A stretch of 64,000 bases of DNA from Hypomesus transpacificus (GCF_021917145.1 NC_061071.1:5289689-5353688), one strand, 5' to 3'. Positions 1 to 10,048 are shown, counted from the first letter of the stretch. The notes: generated by a model not told the origin, from the sequence alone. Program-made: numbers and translations.

Positions 1-133
1 AAGCGCTGCAGCATTTGAGCTAACTCGCACTTCCATTGCTCCTACCTGGGAGAGTTGAATCGTCCCACACTTTGGAGCTGCTTTTCCGAAACACGTGCAA
101 AGTTTTTGTGGAACGGAGCTCCATTTTTCAAAG

Positions 134-137
134 AAAA
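134..137 (-). terminator. Pol III T4 terminator of tRNA-Ala(CGC)
   Basis: TTTT on the minus strand begins 8 nt after the discriminator base of the CGC gene. The same run recurs at +131 to +134 from each monomer start. The TGC and AGC genes have only TTTA (within gctgtttaac) at a comparable distance and no T4 run before the next gene region. Confidence 0.75.
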
Positions 138-144
138 CATCTGT

Positions 145-217
145 TGGAGAATGCGGGCATCGATCCCGCTGCCTCTCGCATGCGAAGCAAGCGCTCTACC
201 ACTTGAGCTAATTCCCC
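145..217 (-). tRNA. tRNA-Ala(CGC), monomer 1
   Basis: The 73-nt cloverleaf reads GGGGAATTAGCTC at its 5' end. All seven acceptor pairs form and include G3:U70, the identity element of alanine tRNA. The anticodon loop is CTTCGCA, anticodon CGC. The B-box region is GGATCGATGCC, as in vertebrate tRNA-Ala genes. CCA is not encoded and there is no intron. A T4 Pol III terminator lies 8 nt past the 3' end, the only one near any of the three genes in the monomer. This reference copy recurs at +142 from every monomer start. Confidence 0.93.
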
Positions 218-380
218 CATGTTAAGCTCTTCGTTGGGGAACTTGTGAGCGTCAGCATGAGGACCCAAATTGTATTAGGCCAACCGTGTCTAGGTAGTAG
301 TCGTCCTTCATGCCAATGCGATTCTTGTAAATGTTTCTGTGGGAAGAAGCTAAATCTTGCCAGTTAAACAGCATTACCTA

Positions 381-453
381 TGGAGGATGCGGGCATCGAT
401 CCCGCTACCTCTCGCATGCAAAGCGAGCGCTCTACCATTTGAGCTAATCCCCC
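381..453 (-). tRNA. tRNA-Ala(TGC), monomer 1
   Basis: 73 nt with a perfect seven-pair acceptor stem including G3:U70. The anticodon loop is CTTTGCA (TGC), the T stem is GCGGG/CCCGC and the discriminator is A73. It has no intron. No T4 run follows closely, so termination is uncertain. Intact copies occur only in A monomers. Confidence 0.9.
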
Positions 454-599
454 AATGGTAAGCTCCTCTTTGGGAAACTTGTGATCGTCACTATTAGGAC
501 AACCGTGTCTACGTAGTAGTCATCCTTCATGCCAATACGATTCTTGTAAATGTTTCTGTGGAAAGAAGCTAAATCTTGCCAGTTAAACAGCATCACCTA

Positions 600-672
600 T
601 GGAGGATGCGGGCATCGATCCCGCTACCTCTCGCATGCTAAGCGAGCGCTCTACCATTTGAGCTAATCCCCC
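600..672 (-). tRNA. tRNA-Ala(AGC), monomer 1
   Basis: Nearly the same as the TGC gene but with anticodon loop CTTAGCA (AGC, read as IGC after deamination). G3:U70 and A73 are present and all stems pair. It also lacks a nearby T4 terminator. Recurs at +597 from the monomer start, or +610 in monomers with the 13-bp insertion. Confidence 0.92.
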
Positions 673-778
673 ACCTTACATGTGACAACTTTCCTTGGAA
701 GAGTTAAAAACTCCTCAGTCTTGAGTCACAATCTACAATCTGGTTCGACTGCTTACTCGACATCAGTTTGAATCTCAC

Positions 779-851
779 AGGGAATGCGGGTATCGATTCC
801 GCTGCATATGACAGGCAAAGGAAGCGCTGCAGCATTTGAGCTAACTCGCAC
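779..851 (-). pseudogene. Decayed fourth tRNA-Ala, representative copy
   Basis: Aligns end to end with the tRNA-Ala genes (TTAGCTCAAATG near the 5' end, TATCGATACCCGCATT-like T arm). Base 70 is C rather than U, so G3:U70 is lost, and the acceptor and anticodon stems no longer pair fully, although the anticodon position still reads TGC. Further copies begin at 1600, 2421, 3242, 4076, 4897, 5731, 6552, 7386, 8207, 9041, 9862, 10696, 11517, 12338, 13172, 13993, 14814, 15635, 16456, 17290, 18111, 18945, 19766, 20600, 21421, 22255, 23076, 23897 and 40307, with an older one at 47068 and a partial one at 1. A few copies end in CTACCTCG instead of CTAACTCG (B monomers). Confidence 0.85.
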
Positions 852-965
852 TTCCATTGCTCCTACCTGGGAGAGTTGAATCGTCCCACACTTTGGAGCT
901 GCTTTTCCGAAACACGTGCAAAGTTTTTGTGGAACGGAGCTCCATTTTTCAAAGAAAACATCTGT

Positions 966-1038
966 TGGAGAATGCGGGCATCGATCCCGCTGCCTCTCGC
1001 ATGCGAAGCAAGCGCTCTACCACTTGAGCTAATTCCCC
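966..1038 (-). tRNA. tRNA-Ala(CGC), monomer 2
   Basis: A-type monomer; cloverleaf as in the monomer 1 copy. Confidence 0.92.
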
Positions 1039-1201
1039 CATGTTAAGCTCTTCGTTGGGGAACTTGTGAGCGTCAGCATGAGGACCCAAATTGTATTAGG
1101 CCAACCGTGTCTAGGTAGTAGTCGTCCTTCATGCCAATGCGATTCTTGTAAATGTTTCTGTGGGAAGAAGCTAAATCTTGCCAGTTAAACAGCATCACCT
1201 A

Positions 1202-1274
1202 TGGAGGATGCGGGCATCGATCCCGCTACCTCTCGCATGCAAAGCGAGCGCTCTACCATTTGAGCTAATCCCCC
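1202..1274 (-). tRNA. tRNA-Ala(TGC), monomer 2
   Basis: Intact copy; its 3' flank reads catcacc instead of cattacc. Confidence 0.9.
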
Positions 1275-1420
1275 AATGGTAAGCTCCTCTTTGGGAAACT
1301 TGTGATCGTCACTATTAGGACAACCGTGTCTACGTAGTAGTCATCCTTCATGCCAATACGATTCTTGTAAATGTTTCTGTGGAAAGAAGCTAAATCTTGC
1401 CAGTTAAACAGCATCACCTA

Positions 1421-1493
1421 TGGAGGATGCGGGCATCGATCCCGCTACCTCTCGCATGCTAAGCGAGCGCTCTACCATTTGAGCTAATCCCCC
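1421..1493 (-). tRNA. tRNA-Ala(AGC), monomer 2
   Basis: Cloverleaf as in monomer 1. Confidence 0.92.
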
Positions 1494-1786
1494 ACCTTAC
1501 ATGTGACAACTTTCCTTGGAAGAGTTAAAAACTCCTCAGTCTTGAGTCACAATCTACAATCTGGTTCGACTGCTTACTCGACATCAGTTTGAATCTCACA
1601 GGGAATGCGGGTATCGATTCCGCTGCATATGACAGGCAAAGGAAGCGCTGCAGCATTTGAGCTACCTCGCACTTCCATTGCTCCTACCTGGGAGAGTTGA
1701 ATCGTCCCACACTTTGGAGCTGCTTTTCCGAAACACGTGCAAAGTTTTTGTGGAACGGAGCTCCATTTTTCAAAGAAAACATCTGT

Positions 1787-1859
1787 TGGAGAATGCGGGC
1801 ATCGATCCCGCTGCCTCTCGCATGCGAAGCAAGCGCTCTACCACTTGAGCTAATTCCCC
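1787..1859 (-). tRNA. tRNA-Ala(CGC), monomer 3
   Basis: First B-type monomer (without insertion); gene intact. Confidence 0.92.
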
Positions 1860-2022
1860 CATGTTAAGCTCTTCGTTGGGGAACTTGTGAGCGTCAGCAT
1901 GAGGACCCAAATTGTATTAGGCCAACCGTGTCTAGGTAGTTGTCGTCCTTCATGCCAATGCGATTCTTGTAAATGTTTCTGTGGAAAGAACCTAAATCTT
2001 GCCAGTTAAACAGCATCACCTA

Positions 2023-2095
2023 TGGAGGATGAGGGCATCGATCCCACTACCTCTCGCATGCAAAGCGAGCACTCTACCATTTGAGCTAATCCCCC
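2023..2095 (-). pseudogene. Damaged tRNA-Ala(TGC), form without insertion, monomer 3
   Basis: Differs from the intact gene in the T stem (GTGGG/CCCTC instead of GCGGG/CCCGC, giving a U-U mismatch at 50-64) and by C to T before the anticodon stem (GAGTGCTCGC). The anticodon still reads TGC. This is the ancestral-looking B form, before the 13-bp insertion. Confidence 0.85.
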
Positions 2096-2241
2096 AATGG
2101 TAAGCTCCTCTTTGGGAAACTTGTGATCGTCACTATTAGGACAACCGTGTCTACGTAGTAGTCATCCTTCATGCCAATACGATTCTTGTAAATGTTTCTG
2201 TGGAAAGAAGCTAAATCTTGCCAGTTAAACAGCATCACCTA

Positions 2242-2314
2242 TGGAGGATGCGGGCATCGATCCCGCTACCTCTCGCATGCTAAGCGAGCGCTCTACCATT
2301 TGAGCTAATCCCCC
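2242..2314 (-). tRNA. tRNA-Ala(AGC), monomer 3
   Basis: Intact copy in a B monomer. Confidence 0.92.
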
Positions 2315-2607
2315 ACCTTACATGTGACAACTTTCCTTGGAAGAGTTAAAAACTCCTCAGTCTTGAGTCACAATCTACAATCTGGTTCGACTGCTTACTC
2401 GACATCAGTTTGAATCTCACAGGGAATGCGGGTATCGATTCCGCTGCATATGACAGGCAAAGGAAGCGCTGCAGCATTTGAGCTAACTCGCACTTCCATT
2501 GCTCCTACCTGGGAGAGTTGAATCGTCCCACACTTTGGAGCTGCTTTTCCGAAACACGTGCAAAGTTTTTGTGGAACGGAGCTCCATTTTTCAAAGAAAA
2601 CATCTGT

Positions 2608-2680
2608 TGGAGAATGCGGGCATCGATCCCGCTGCCTCTCGCATGCGAAGCAAGCGCTCTACCACTTGAGCTAATTCCCC
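2608..2680 (-). tRNA. tRNA-Ala(CGC), monomer 4
   Basis: Opens higher-order block 1. Confidence 0.92.
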
Positions 2681-2843
2681 CATGTTAAGCTCTTCGTTGG
2701 GGAACTTGTGAGCGTCAGCATGAGGACCCAAATTGTATTAGGCCAACCGTGTCTAGGTAGTAGTCGTCCTTCATGCCAATGCGATTCTTGTAAATGTTTC
2801 TGTGGGAAGAAGCTAAATCTTGCCAGTTAAACAGCATTACCTA

Positions 2844-2916
2844 TGGAGGATGCGGGCATCGATCCCGCTACTTCTCGCATGCAAAGCGAGCGCTCTACCA
2901 TTTGAGCTAATCCCCC
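2844..2916 (-). tRNA. tRNA-Ala(TGC), monomer 4
   Basis: Carries GAGAAGTAGC for GAGAGGTAGC next to the variable loop, a change shared only with monomers 6 and 8; the stems still form. Confidence 0.87.
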
Positions 2917-3062
2917 AATGGTAAGCTCCTCTTTGGGAAACTTGTGATCGTCACTATTAGGACAACCGTGTCTACGTAGTAGTCATCCTTCATGCCAATA
3001 CGATTCTTGTAAATGTTTCTGTGGAAAGAAGCTAAATCTTGCCAGTTAAACAGCATCACCTA

Positions 3063-3135
3063 TGGAGGATGCGGGCATCGATCCCGCTACCTCTCGCATG
3101 CTAAGCGAGCTCTCTACCATTTGAGCTAATCCCCC
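3063..3135 (-). tRNA. tRNA-Ala(AGC), monomer 4, variant
   Basis: GAGAGCTCGC replaces GAGCGCTCGC at the D-stem/anticodon-stem junction, shared only with monomers 6 and 8; the fold is otherwise kept. Confidence 0.85.
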
Positions 3136-3428
3136 ACCTCACATGTGACAACTTTCCTTGGAAGAGTTAAAAACTCCTCAGTCTTGAGTCACAATCTACA
3201 ATCTGGTTCGACTGCTTACTCGACATCAGTTTGAATCTCACAGGGAATGCGGGTATCGATTCCGCTGCATATGACAGGCAAAGGAAGCGCTGCAGCATTT
3301 GAGCTACCTCGCACTTCCATTGCTCCTACCTGGGAGAGTTGAATCGTCCCACACTTTGGAGCTGCTTTTCCGAAACACGTGCAAAGTTTTTGTAGAACGG
3401 AGCTCCATTTTTCAAAGAAAACATCTGT

Positions 3429-3501
3429 TGGAGAATGCGGGCATCGATCCCGCTGCCTCTCGCATGCGAAGCAAGCGCTCTACCACTTGAGCTAATTCCC
3501 C
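3429..3501 (-). tRNA. tRNA-Ala(CGC), monomer 5
   Basis: Intact gene in a B monomer with insertion. Confidence 0.92.
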
Positions 3502-3664
3502 CATGTTAAGCTCTTCGTTGGGGAACTTGTGAGCGTCAGCATGAGGACCCAAATTGTATTAGGCCAACCGTGTCTAGGTAGTTGTCGTCCTTCATGCCAA
3601 TGCGATTCTTGTAAATGTTTCTGTGGAAAGAACCTAAATCTTGCCAGTTAAACAGCATCACCTA

Positions 3665-3750
3665 TGGAGGATGAGGGCATCGATCCCACTACCTCTCGCA
3701 TGCAAAGCGAGCACTCTACCATCTCGCTCTACCATTTGAGCTAATCCCCC
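3665..3750 (-). pseudogene. Damaged tRNA-Ala(TGC) with 13-bp D-arm insertion, monomer 5
   Basis: Has the T-stem mismatch of the B form plus a 13-bp partial duplication of the D arm (GGTAGAGCGAGAT then ATGGTAGAG). The product would be 86 nt with two D-arm halves and should not fold as a tRNA. A and B boxes remain recognisable but 13 bp further apart. Confidence 0.88.
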
Positions 3751-3896
3751 AATGGTAAGCTCCTCTTTGGGAAACTTGTGATCGTCACTATTAGGACAAC
3801 CGTGTCTACGTAGTAGTCATCCTTCATGCCAATACGATTCTTGTAAATGTTTCTGTGGAAAGAAGCTAAATCTTGCCAGTTAAACAGCATCACCTA

Positions 3897-3969
3897 TGGA
3901 GGATGCGGGCATCGATCCCGCTACCTCTCGCATGCTAAGCGAGCGCTCTACCATTTGAGCTAATCCCCC
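3897..3969 (-). tRNA. tRNA-Ala(AGC), monomer 5
   Basis: Intact copy downstream of the insertion-bearing pseudogene. Confidence 0.92.
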
Positions 3970-4262
3970 ACCTTACATGTGACAATTTTCCTTGGAAGAG
4001 TTAAAAACTCCTCAGTCTTGAGTCACAATCTACAATCTGGTTCGACTGCTTACTCGACATCAGTTTGAATCTCACAGGGAATGCGGGTATCGATTCCGCT
4101 GCATATGACAGGCAAAGGAAGCGCTGCAGCATTTGAGCTAACTCGCACTTCCATTGCTCCTACCTGGGAGAGTTGAATCGTCCCACACTTTGGAGCTGCT
4201 TTTCCGAAACACGTGCAAAGTTTTTGTGGAACGGAGCTCCATTTTTCAAAGAAAACATCTGT

Positions 4263-4335
4263 TGGAGAATGCGGGCATCGATCCCGCTGCCTCTCGCATG
4301 CGAAGCAAGCGCTCTACCACTTGAGCTAATTCCCC
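4263..4335 (-). tRNA. tRNA-Ala(CGC), monomer 6
   Basis: A-type monomer, intact. Confidence 0.92.
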
Positions 4336-4498
4336 CATGTTAAGCTCTTCGTTGGGGAACTTGTGAGCGTCAGCATGAGGACCCAAATTGTATTAGGCCA
4401 ACCGTGTCTAGGTAGTAGTCGTCCTTCATGCCAATGCGATTCTTGTAAATGTTTCTGTGGGAAGAAGCTAAATCTTGCCAGTTAAACAGCATTACCTA

Positions 4499-4571
4499 TG
4501 GAGGATGCGGGCATCGATCCCGCTACTTCTCGCATGCAAAGCGAGCGCTCTACCATTTGAGCTAATCCCCC
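4499..4571 (-). tRNA. tRNA-Ala(TGC), monomer 6
   Basis: Shares the GAGAAGTAGC variant with monomers 4 and 8. Confidence 0.87.
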
Positions 4572-4717
4572 AATGGTAAGCTCCTCTTTGGGAAACTTGT
4601 GATCGTCACTATTAGGACAACCGTGTCTACGTAGTAGTCATCCTTCATGCCAATACGATTCTTGTAAATGTTTCTGTGGAAAGAAGCTAAATCTTGCCAG
4701 TTAAACAGCATCACCTA

Positions 4718-4790
4718 TGGAGGATGCGGGCATCGATCCCGCTACCTCTCGCATGCTAAGCGAGCTCTCTACCATTTGAGCTAATCCCCC
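4718..4790 (-). tRNA. tRNA-Ala(AGC), monomer 6, variant
   Basis: GAGAGCTCGC variant as in monomer 4. Confidence 0.85.
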
Positions 4791-5083
4791 ACCTCACATG
4801 TGACAACTTTCCTTGGAAGAGTTAAAAACTCCTCAGTCTTGAGTCACAATCTACAATCTGGTTCGACTGCTTACTCGACATCAGTTTGAATCTCACAGGG
4901 AATGCGGGTATCGATTCCGCTGCATATGACAGGCAAAGGAAGCGCTGCAGCATTTGAGCTACCTCGCACTTCCATTGCTCCTACCTGGGAGAGTTGAATC
5001 GTCCCACACTTTGGAGCTGCTTTTCCGAAACACGTGCAAAGTTTTTGTAGAACGGAGCTCCATTTTTCAAAGAAAACATCTGT

Positions 5084-5156
5084 TGGAGAATGCGGGCATC
5101 GATCCCGCTGCCTCTCGCATGCGAAGCAAGCGCTCTACCACTTGAGCTAATTCCCC
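5084..5156 (-). tRNA. tRNA-Ala(CGC), monomer 7
   Basis: B monomer with insertion; gene intact. Confidence 0.92.
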
Positions 5157-5319
5157 CATGTTAAGCTCTTCGTTGGGGAACTTGTGAGCGTCAGCATGAG
5201 GACCCAAATTGTATTAGGCCAACCGTGTCTAGGTAGTTGTCGTCCTTCATGCCAATGCGATTCTTGTAAATGTTTCTGTGGAAAGAACCTAAATCTTGCC
5301 AGTTAAACAGCATCACCTA

Positions 5320-5405
5320 TGGAGGATGAGGGCATCGATCCCACTACCTCTCGCATGCAAAGCGAGCACTCTACCATCTCGCTCTACCATTTGAGCTAAT
5401 CCCCC
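5320..5405 (-). pseudogene. Damaged tRNA-Ala(TGC) with 13-bp insertion, monomer 7
   Basis: Same lesions as the monomer 5 copy. Confidence 0.88.
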
Positions 5406-5551
5406 AATGGTAAGCTCCTCTTTGGGAAACTTGTGATCGTCACTATTAGGACAACCGTGTCTACGTAGTAGTCATCCTTCATGCCAATACGATTCTTGTA
5501 AATGTTTCTGTGGAAAGAAGCTAAATCTTGCCAGTTAAACAGCATCACCTA

Positions 5552-5624
5552 TGGAGGATGCGGGCATCGATCCCGCTACCTCTCGCATGCTAAGCGAGCG
5601 CTCTACCATTTGAGCTAATCCCCC
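5552..5624 (-). tRNA. tRNA-Ala(AGC), monomer 7
   Basis: Intact copy. Confidence 0.92.
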
Positions 5625-5917
5625 ACCTTACATGTGACAACTTTCCTTGGAAGAGTTAAAAACTCCTCAGTCTTGAGTCACAATCTACAATCTGGTTCGA
5701 CTGCTTACTCGACATCAGTTTGAATCTCACAGGGAATGCGGGTATCGATTCCGCTGCATATGACAGGCAAAGGAAGCGCTGCAGCATTTGAGCTAACTCG
5801 CACTTCCATTGCTCCTACCTGGGAGAGTTGAATCGTCCCACACTTTGGAGCTGCTTTTCCGAAACACGTGCAAAGTTTTTGTGGAACGGAGCTCCATTTT
5901 TCAAAGAAAACATCTGT

Positions 5918-5990
5918 TGGAGAATGCGGGCATCGATCCCGCTGCCTCTCGCATGCGAAGCAAGCGCTCTACCACTTGAGCTAATTCCCC
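5918..5990 (-). tRNA. tRNA-Ala(CGC), monomer 8
   Basis: A monomer, intact. Confidence 0.92.
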
Positions 5991-6153
5991 CATGTTAAGC
6001 TCTTCGTTGGGGAACTTGTGAGCGTCAGCATGAGGACCCAAATTGTATTAGGCCAACCGTGTCTAGGTAGTAGTCGTCCTTCATGCCAATGCGATTCTTG
6101 TAAATGTTTCTGTGGGAAGAAGCTAAATCTTGCCAGTTAAACAGCATTACCTA

Positions 6154-6226
6154 TGGAGGATGCGGGCATCGATCCCGCTACTTCTCGCATGCAAAGCGAG
6201 CGCTCTACCATTTGAGCTAATCCCCC
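6154..6226 (-). tRNA. tRNA-Ala(TGC), monomer 8
   Basis: GAGAAGTAGC variant; last member of the sub-block. Confidence 0.87.
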
Positions 6227-6372
6227 AATGGTAAGCTCCTCTTTGGGAAACTTGTGATCGTCACTATTAGGACAACCGTGTCTACGTAGTAGTCATCCTT
6301 CATGCCAATACGATTCTTGTAAATGTTTCTGTGGAAAGAAGCTAAATCTTGCCAGTTAAACAGCATCACCTA

Positions 6373-6445
6373 TGGAGGATGCGGGCATCGATCCCGCTAC
6401 CTCTCGCATGCTAAGCGAGCTCTCTACCATTTGAGCTAATCCCCC
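6373..6445 (-). tRNA. tRNA-Ala(AGC), monomer 8, variant
   Basis: GAGAGCTCGC variant; its 5' flank lacks the ctcacatg change seen in monomers 4 and 6. Confidence 0.85.
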
Positions 6446-6738
6446 ACCTTACATGTGACAACTTTCCTTGGAAGAGTTAAAAACTCCTCAGTCTTGAGTC
6501 ACAATCTACAATCTGGTTCGACTGCTTACTCGACATCAGTTTGAATCTCACAGGGAATGCGGGTATCGATTCCGCTGCATATGACAGGCAAAGGAAGCGC
6601 TGCAGCATTTGAGCTACCTCGCACTTCCATTGCTCCTACCTGGGAGAGTTGAATCGTCCCACACTTTGGAGCTGCTTTTCCGAAACACGTGCAAAGTTTT
6701 TGTAGAACGGAGCTCCATTTTTCAAAGAAAACATCTGT

Positions 6739-6811
6739 TGGAGAATGCGGGCATCGATCCCGCTGCCTCTCGCATGCGAAGCAAGCGCTCTACCACTTGA
6801 GCTAATTCCCC
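6739..6811 (-). tRNA. tRNA-Ala(CGC), monomer 9
   Basis: B monomer with insertion; gene intact. Confidence 0.92.
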
Positions 6812-6974
6812 CATGTTAAGCTCTTCGTTGGGGAACTTGTGAGCGTCAGCATGAGGACCCAAATTGTATTAGGCCAACCGTGTCTAGGTAGTTGTCGTCC
6901 TTCATGCCAATGCGATTCTTGTAAATGTTTCTGTGGAAAGAACCTAAATCTTGCCAGTTAAACAGCATCACCTA

Positions 6975-7060
6975 TGGAGGATGAGGGCATCGATCCCACT
7001 ACCTCTCGCATGCAAAGCGAGCACTCTACCATCTCGCTCTACCATTTGAGCTAATCCCCC
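6975..7060 (-). pseudogene. Damaged tRNA-Ala(TGC) with 13-bp insertion, monomer 9
   Basis: Same lesions as the monomer 5 copy. Confidence 0.88.
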
Positions 7061-7206
7061 AATGGTAAGCTCCTCTTTGGGAAACTTGTGATCGTCACTA
7101 TTAGGACAACCGTGTCTACGTAGTAGTCATCCTTCATGCCAATACGATTCTTGTAAATGTTTCTGTGGAAAGAAGCTAAATCTTGCCAGTTAAACAGCAT
7201 CACCTA

Positions 7207-7279
7207 TGGAGGATGCGGGCATCGATCCCGCTACCTCTCGCATGCTAAGCGAGCGCTCTACCATTTGAGCTAATCCCCC
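7207..7279 (-). tRNA. tRNA-Ala(AGC), monomer 9
   Basis: Intact copy. Confidence 0.92.
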
Positions 7280-7572
7280 ACCTTACATGTGACAACTTTC
7301 CTTGGAAGAGTTAAAAACTCCTCAGTCTTGAGTCACAATCTACAATCTGGTTCGACTGCTTACTCGACATCAGTTTGAATCTCACAGGGAATGCGGGTAT
7401 CGATTCCGCTGCATATGACAGGCAAAGGAAGCGCTGCAGCATTTGAGCTAACTCGCACTTCCATTGCTCCTACCTGGGAGAGTTGAATCGTCCCACACTT
7501 TGGAGCTGCTTTTCCGAAACACGTGCAAAGTTTTTGTGGAACGGAGCTCCATTTTTCAAAGAAAACATCTGT

Positions 7573-7645
7573 TGGAGAATGCGGGCATCGATCCCGCTGC
7601 CTCTCGCATGCGAAGCAAGCGCTCTACCACTTGAGCTAATTCCCC
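7573..7645 (-). tRNA. tRNA-Ala(CGC), monomer 10
   Basis: A monomer, intact. Confidence 0.92.
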
Positions 7646-7808
7646 CATGTTAAGCTCTTCGTTGGGGAACTTGTGAGCGTCAGCATGAGGACCCAAATTG
7701 TATTAGGCCAACCGTGTCTAGGTAGTAGTCGTCCTTCATGCCAATGCGATTCTTGTAAATGTTTCTGTGGGAAGAAGCTAAATCTTGCCAGTTAAACAGC
7801 ATTACCTA

Positions 7809-7881
7809 TGGAGGATGCGGGCATCGATCCCGCTACCTCTCGCATGCAAAGCGAGCGCTCTACCATTTGAGCTAATCCCCC
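7809..7881 (-). tRNA. tRNA-Ala(TGC), monomer 10
   Basis: Intact, consensus form (GAGAGGTAGC restored). Confidence 0.9.
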
Positions 7882-8027
7882 AATGGTAAGCTCCTCTTTG
7901 GGAAACTTGTGATCGTCACTATTAGGACAACCGTGTCTACGTAGTAGTCATCCTTCATGCCAATACGATTCTTGTAAATGTTTCTGTGGAAAGAAGCTAA
8001 ATCTTGCCAGTTAAACAGCATCACCTA

Positions 8028-8100
8028 TGGAGGATGCGGGCATCGATCCCGCTACCTCTCGCATGCTAAGCGAGCGCTCTACCATTTGAGCTAATCCCCC
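8028..8100 (-). tRNA. tRNA-Ala(AGC), monomer 10
   Basis: Consensus form. Confidence 0.92.
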
Positions 8101-8393
8101 ACCTTACATGTGACAACTTTCCTTGGAAGAGTTAAAAACTCCTCAGTCTTGAGTCACAATCTACAATCTGGTTCGACTGCTTACTCGACATCAGTTTGAA
8201 TCTCACAGGGAATGCGGGTATCGATTCCGCTGCATATGACAGGCAAAGGAAGCGCTGCAGCATTTGAGCTACCTCGCACTTCCATTGCTCCTACCTGGGA
8301 GAGTTGAATCGTCCCACACTTTGGAGCTGCTTTTCCGAAACACGTGCAAAGTTTTTGTGGAACGGAGCTCCATTTTTCAAAGAAAACATCTGT

Positions 8394-8466
8394 TGGAGAA
8401 TGCGGGCATCGATCCCGCTGCCTCTCGCATGCGAAGCAAGCGCTCTACCACTTGAGCTAATTCCCC
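8394..8466 (-). tRNA. tRNA-Ala(CGC), monomer 11
   Basis: B monomer with insertion; gene intact. Confidence 0.92.
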
Positions 8467-8629
8467 CATGTTAAGCTCTTCGTTGGGGAACTTGTGAGCG
8501 TCAGCATGAGGACCCAAATTGTATTAGGCCAACCGTGTCTAGGTAGTTGTCGTCCTTCATGCCAATGCGATTCTTGTAAATGTTTCTGTGGAAAGAACCT
8601 AAATCTTGCCAGTTAAACAGCATCACCTA

Positions 8630-8715
8630 TGGAGGATGAGGGCATCGATCCCACTACCTCTCGCATGCAAAGCGAGCACTCTACCATCTCGCTCTACCAT
8701 TTGAGCTAATCCCCC
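8630..8715 (-). pseudogene. Damaged tRNA-Ala(TGC) with 13-bp insertion, monomer 11
   Basis: Same lesions as the monomer 5 copy. Confidence 0.88.
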
Positions 8716-8861
8716 AATGGTAAGCTCCTCTTTGGGAAACTTGTGATCGTCACTATTAGGACAACCGTGTCTACGTAGTAGTCATCCTTCATGCCAATAC
8801 GATTCTTGTAAATGTTTCTGTGGAAAGAAGCTAAATCTTGCCAGTTAAACAGCATCACCTA

Positions 8862-8934
8862 TGGAGGATGCGGGCATCGATCCCGCTACCTCTCGCATGC
8901 TAAGCGAGCGCTCTACCATTTGAGCTAATCCCCC
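8862..8934 (-). tRNA. tRNA-Ala(AGC), monomer 11
   Basis: Intact copy. Confidence 0.92.
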
Positions 8935-9227
8935 ACCTTACATGTGACAACTTTCCTTGGAAGAGTTAAAAACTCCTCAGTCTTGAGTCACAATCTACAA
9001 TCTGGTTCGACTGCTTACTCGACATCAGTTTGAATCTCACAGGGAATGCGGGTATCGATTCCGCTGCATATGACAGGCAAAGGAAGCGCTGCAGCATTTG
9101 AGCTAACTCGCACTTCCATTGCTCCTACCTGGGAGAGTTGAATCGTCCCACACTTTGGAGCTGCTTTTCCGAAACACGTGCAAAGTTTTTGTGGAACGGA
9201 GCTCCATTTTTCAAAGAAAACATCTGT

Positions 9228-9300
9228 TGGAGAATGCGGGCATCGATCCCGCTGCCTCTCGCATGCGAAGCAAGCGCTCTACCACTTGAGCTAATTCCCC
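9228..9300 (-). tRNA. tRNA-Ala(CGC), monomer 12
   Basis: A monomer, intact. Confidence 0.92.
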
Positions 9301-9463
9301 CATGTTAAGCTCTTCGTTGGGGAACTTGTGAGCGTCAGCATGAGGACCCAAATTGTATTAGGCCAACCGTGTCTAGGTAGTAGTCGTCCTTCATGCCAAT
9401 GCGATTCTTGTAAATGTTTCTGTGGGAAGAAGCTAAATCTTGCCAGTTAAACAGCATTACCTA

Positions 9464-9536
9464 TGGAGGATGCGGGCATCGATCCCGCTACCTCTCGCAT
9501 GCAAAGCGAGCGCTCTACCATTTGAGCTAATCCCCC
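9464..9536 (-). tRNA. tRNA-Ala(TGC), monomer 12
   Basis: Intact, consensus form. Confidence 0.9.
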
Positions 9537-9682
9537 AATGGTAAGCTCCTCTTTGGGAAACTTGTGATCGTCACTATTAGGACAACCGTGTCTACGTAGT
9601 AGTCATCCTTCATGCCAATACGATTCTTGTAAATGTTTCTGTGGAAAGAAGCTAAATCTTGCCAGTTAAACAGCATCACCTA

Positions 9683-9755
9683 TGGAGGATGCGGGCATCG
9701 ATCCCGCTACCTCTCGCATGCTAAGCGAGCGCTCTACCATTTGAGCTAATCCCCC
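9683..9755 (-). tRNA. tRNA-Ala(AGC), monomer 12
   Basis: Consensus form. Confidence 0.92.
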
Positions 9756-10048
9756 ACCTTACATGTGACAACTTTCCTTGGAAGAGTTAAAAACTCCTCA
9801 GTCTTGAGTCACAATCTACAATCTGGTTCGACTGCTTACTCGACATCAGTTTGAATCTCACAGGGAATGCGGGTATCGATTCCGCTGCATATGACAGGCA
9901 AAGGAAGCGCTGCAGCATTTGAGCTACCTCGCACTTCCATTGCTCCTACCTGGGAGAGTTGAATCGTCCCACACTTTGGAGCTGCTTTTCCGAAACACGT
10001 GCAAAGTTTTTGTGGAACGGAGCTCCATTTTTCAAAGAAAACATCTGT

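Noticed and set aside
1657-1848. Recurrent 63-codon plus-strand open frame in ten monomers
   Set aside because: It runs antisense through the CGC tRNA gene and exists only where a single base (ctacctcg) removes a stop; no protein-like composition.
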